The notes under the pieces: generated by a model
What the model saw: the letters and a program-made list of their open reading frames with translations, nothing else
Databases searched by the model: none
What the model was told of the DNA's origin: nothing
NCBI GenBank assembly: GCA_031290755.1
Contig: JAITMY010000171.1
Coordinates: forward strand, 1 to 5,800
DNA: 5,800 nt
From: Prevotellaceae bacterium
GTDB lineage: Bacteria > Bacteroidota > Bacteroidia > Bacteroidales > UBA932
Reading direction: 5' to 3'
Translations under genes and position numbers: made by a program
Shown here: positions 5,653 through 5,800 of the stretch, piece after piece
How positions within the stretch are numbered: the first letter of the stretch is position 1
How the letters are laid out: every line of letters starts with the position of its first letter

Positions 5653-5677
5653 GGGGCAGATAGCTGCTACATGCCCC
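5653..5677. other. Small hairpin of unknown role upstream of the esterase promoter
   Basis: GGGGCA (5653-5658) pairs with TGCCCC (5672-5677). Inside the loop TAG...CTA (5661-5669) can form a second short stem. There is no adjacent T tract on either strand, so it is a poor terminator. It lies between the terminator at 5699-5735 and the promoter at 5550-5580, where an operator is possible but nothing proves it. Confidence 0.3.
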
Positions 5678-5698
5678 TGTAAACATCTTCTCCAAACA

Positions 5699-5735
5699 AA
5701 AACCCCGACAGGATACCTAATCCTGTCGGGGTTTT
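5699..5735 (-). terminator. Intrinsic terminator of the gene entering from the right edge
   Basis: A perfect stem (AACCCCGACAGGA against TCCTGTCGGGGTT, extended by two A-T pairs to 15 bp, arms 5699-5713 and 5721-5735) closes a 7-base loop. On the minus strand it runs into a TTTTTGTTTG tract, and it begins 22 bases after the stop codon at 5758. This is a textbook Rho-independent terminator for the right-edge gene. The plus side has only four T residues, so its activity in the other direction would be weaker. Confidence 0.9.
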
Positions 5736-5757
5736 ACGAAGGTTCGCGGCTGCGGGG

Positions 5758-5800
5758 CTACTTCACTACTATCGTTGCAACGCGCTTGCCGAACTTCACC
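5758..5800 (-). CDS. C-terminal end of a protein, possibly a T9SS cargo (runs off the right edge)
   Basis: Only 13 complete codons and a TAG stop are visible, reading VKFGKRVATIVVK. The frame is supported by the stop and by the strong terminator 22 bases downstream. The ending resembles the last beta-strand of type A T9SS C-terminal sorting domains, which commonly finish with a pattern such as VKxGxKxxKVVVK. If that is right, the upstream protein is carried across the outer membrane by the Por system and either anchored or released at the surface. The fragment is too short to exclude chance resemblance, and the body of the protein is unseen. Confidence 0.55.
   Translation of the reverse strand, partial: VKFGKRVATIVVK

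Overview
The window looks like the chromosome of a Bacteroidota bacterium, probably Bacteroidales. The grounds are: ATG starts preceded by A/T-rich leaders with no Shine-Dalgarno sequence, two candidate promoters with the TAnnTTTG -7 element typical of this phylum, protein families common there (a three-domain calcineurin-like phosphoesterase and a SASA-type O-acetylesterase), and a fragment at the right edge that ends like a type IX secretion (T9SS) sorting domain. The genus cannot be named from this sequence. Every supported gene is on the minus strand, so transcription runs from right to left.

In transcription order: (a) 5800-5758 is the last 13 codons of a probably exported protein, followed by a strong intrinsic terminator (5735-5699). 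(b) 5526-4114 encodes a secreted sialate O-acetylesterase-like SGNH hydrolase with its own candidate promoter. (c) 4010-3208 holds a two-gene toxin-antitoxin module: an unusual antitoxin and a PIN-domain RNase toxin that overlap by 4 bp. The module is more A/T-rich than its surroundings and is bracketed by an exact 12-bp inverted repeat. (d) 3099-1678 encodes a secreted calcineurin-like phosphoesterase. (e) 1677-1598 is a compact G/C-rich palindromic repeat lying between near-identical 15-bp direct repeats, one of which covers the end of the phosphoesterase gene. (f) 1543-266 encodes a secreted histidine acid phosphatase. (g) Starting 20 bp later, 245-1 is the beginning of an exported protein resembling the N-terminal domain of a GH36 alpha-galactosidase.

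Taken together, the four metabolic genes form a co-oriented group of exported hydrolases: de-O-acetylase, phosphoesterase, phosphatase and probable alpha-galactosidase. They could strip acetyl, phosphate and galactosyl groups from host or dietary glycans or other phosphorylated polymers, but no SusC/SusD pair or regulator is visible here and the substrate is unknown. The toxin-antitoxin module appears to have been inserted into this group. No RNA gene, CRISPR array or transposase was seen, and no stretch longer than 300 bases lacks a gene. The longest non-coding stretch, 5527-5757, holds a promoter, a small hairpin and the terminator.
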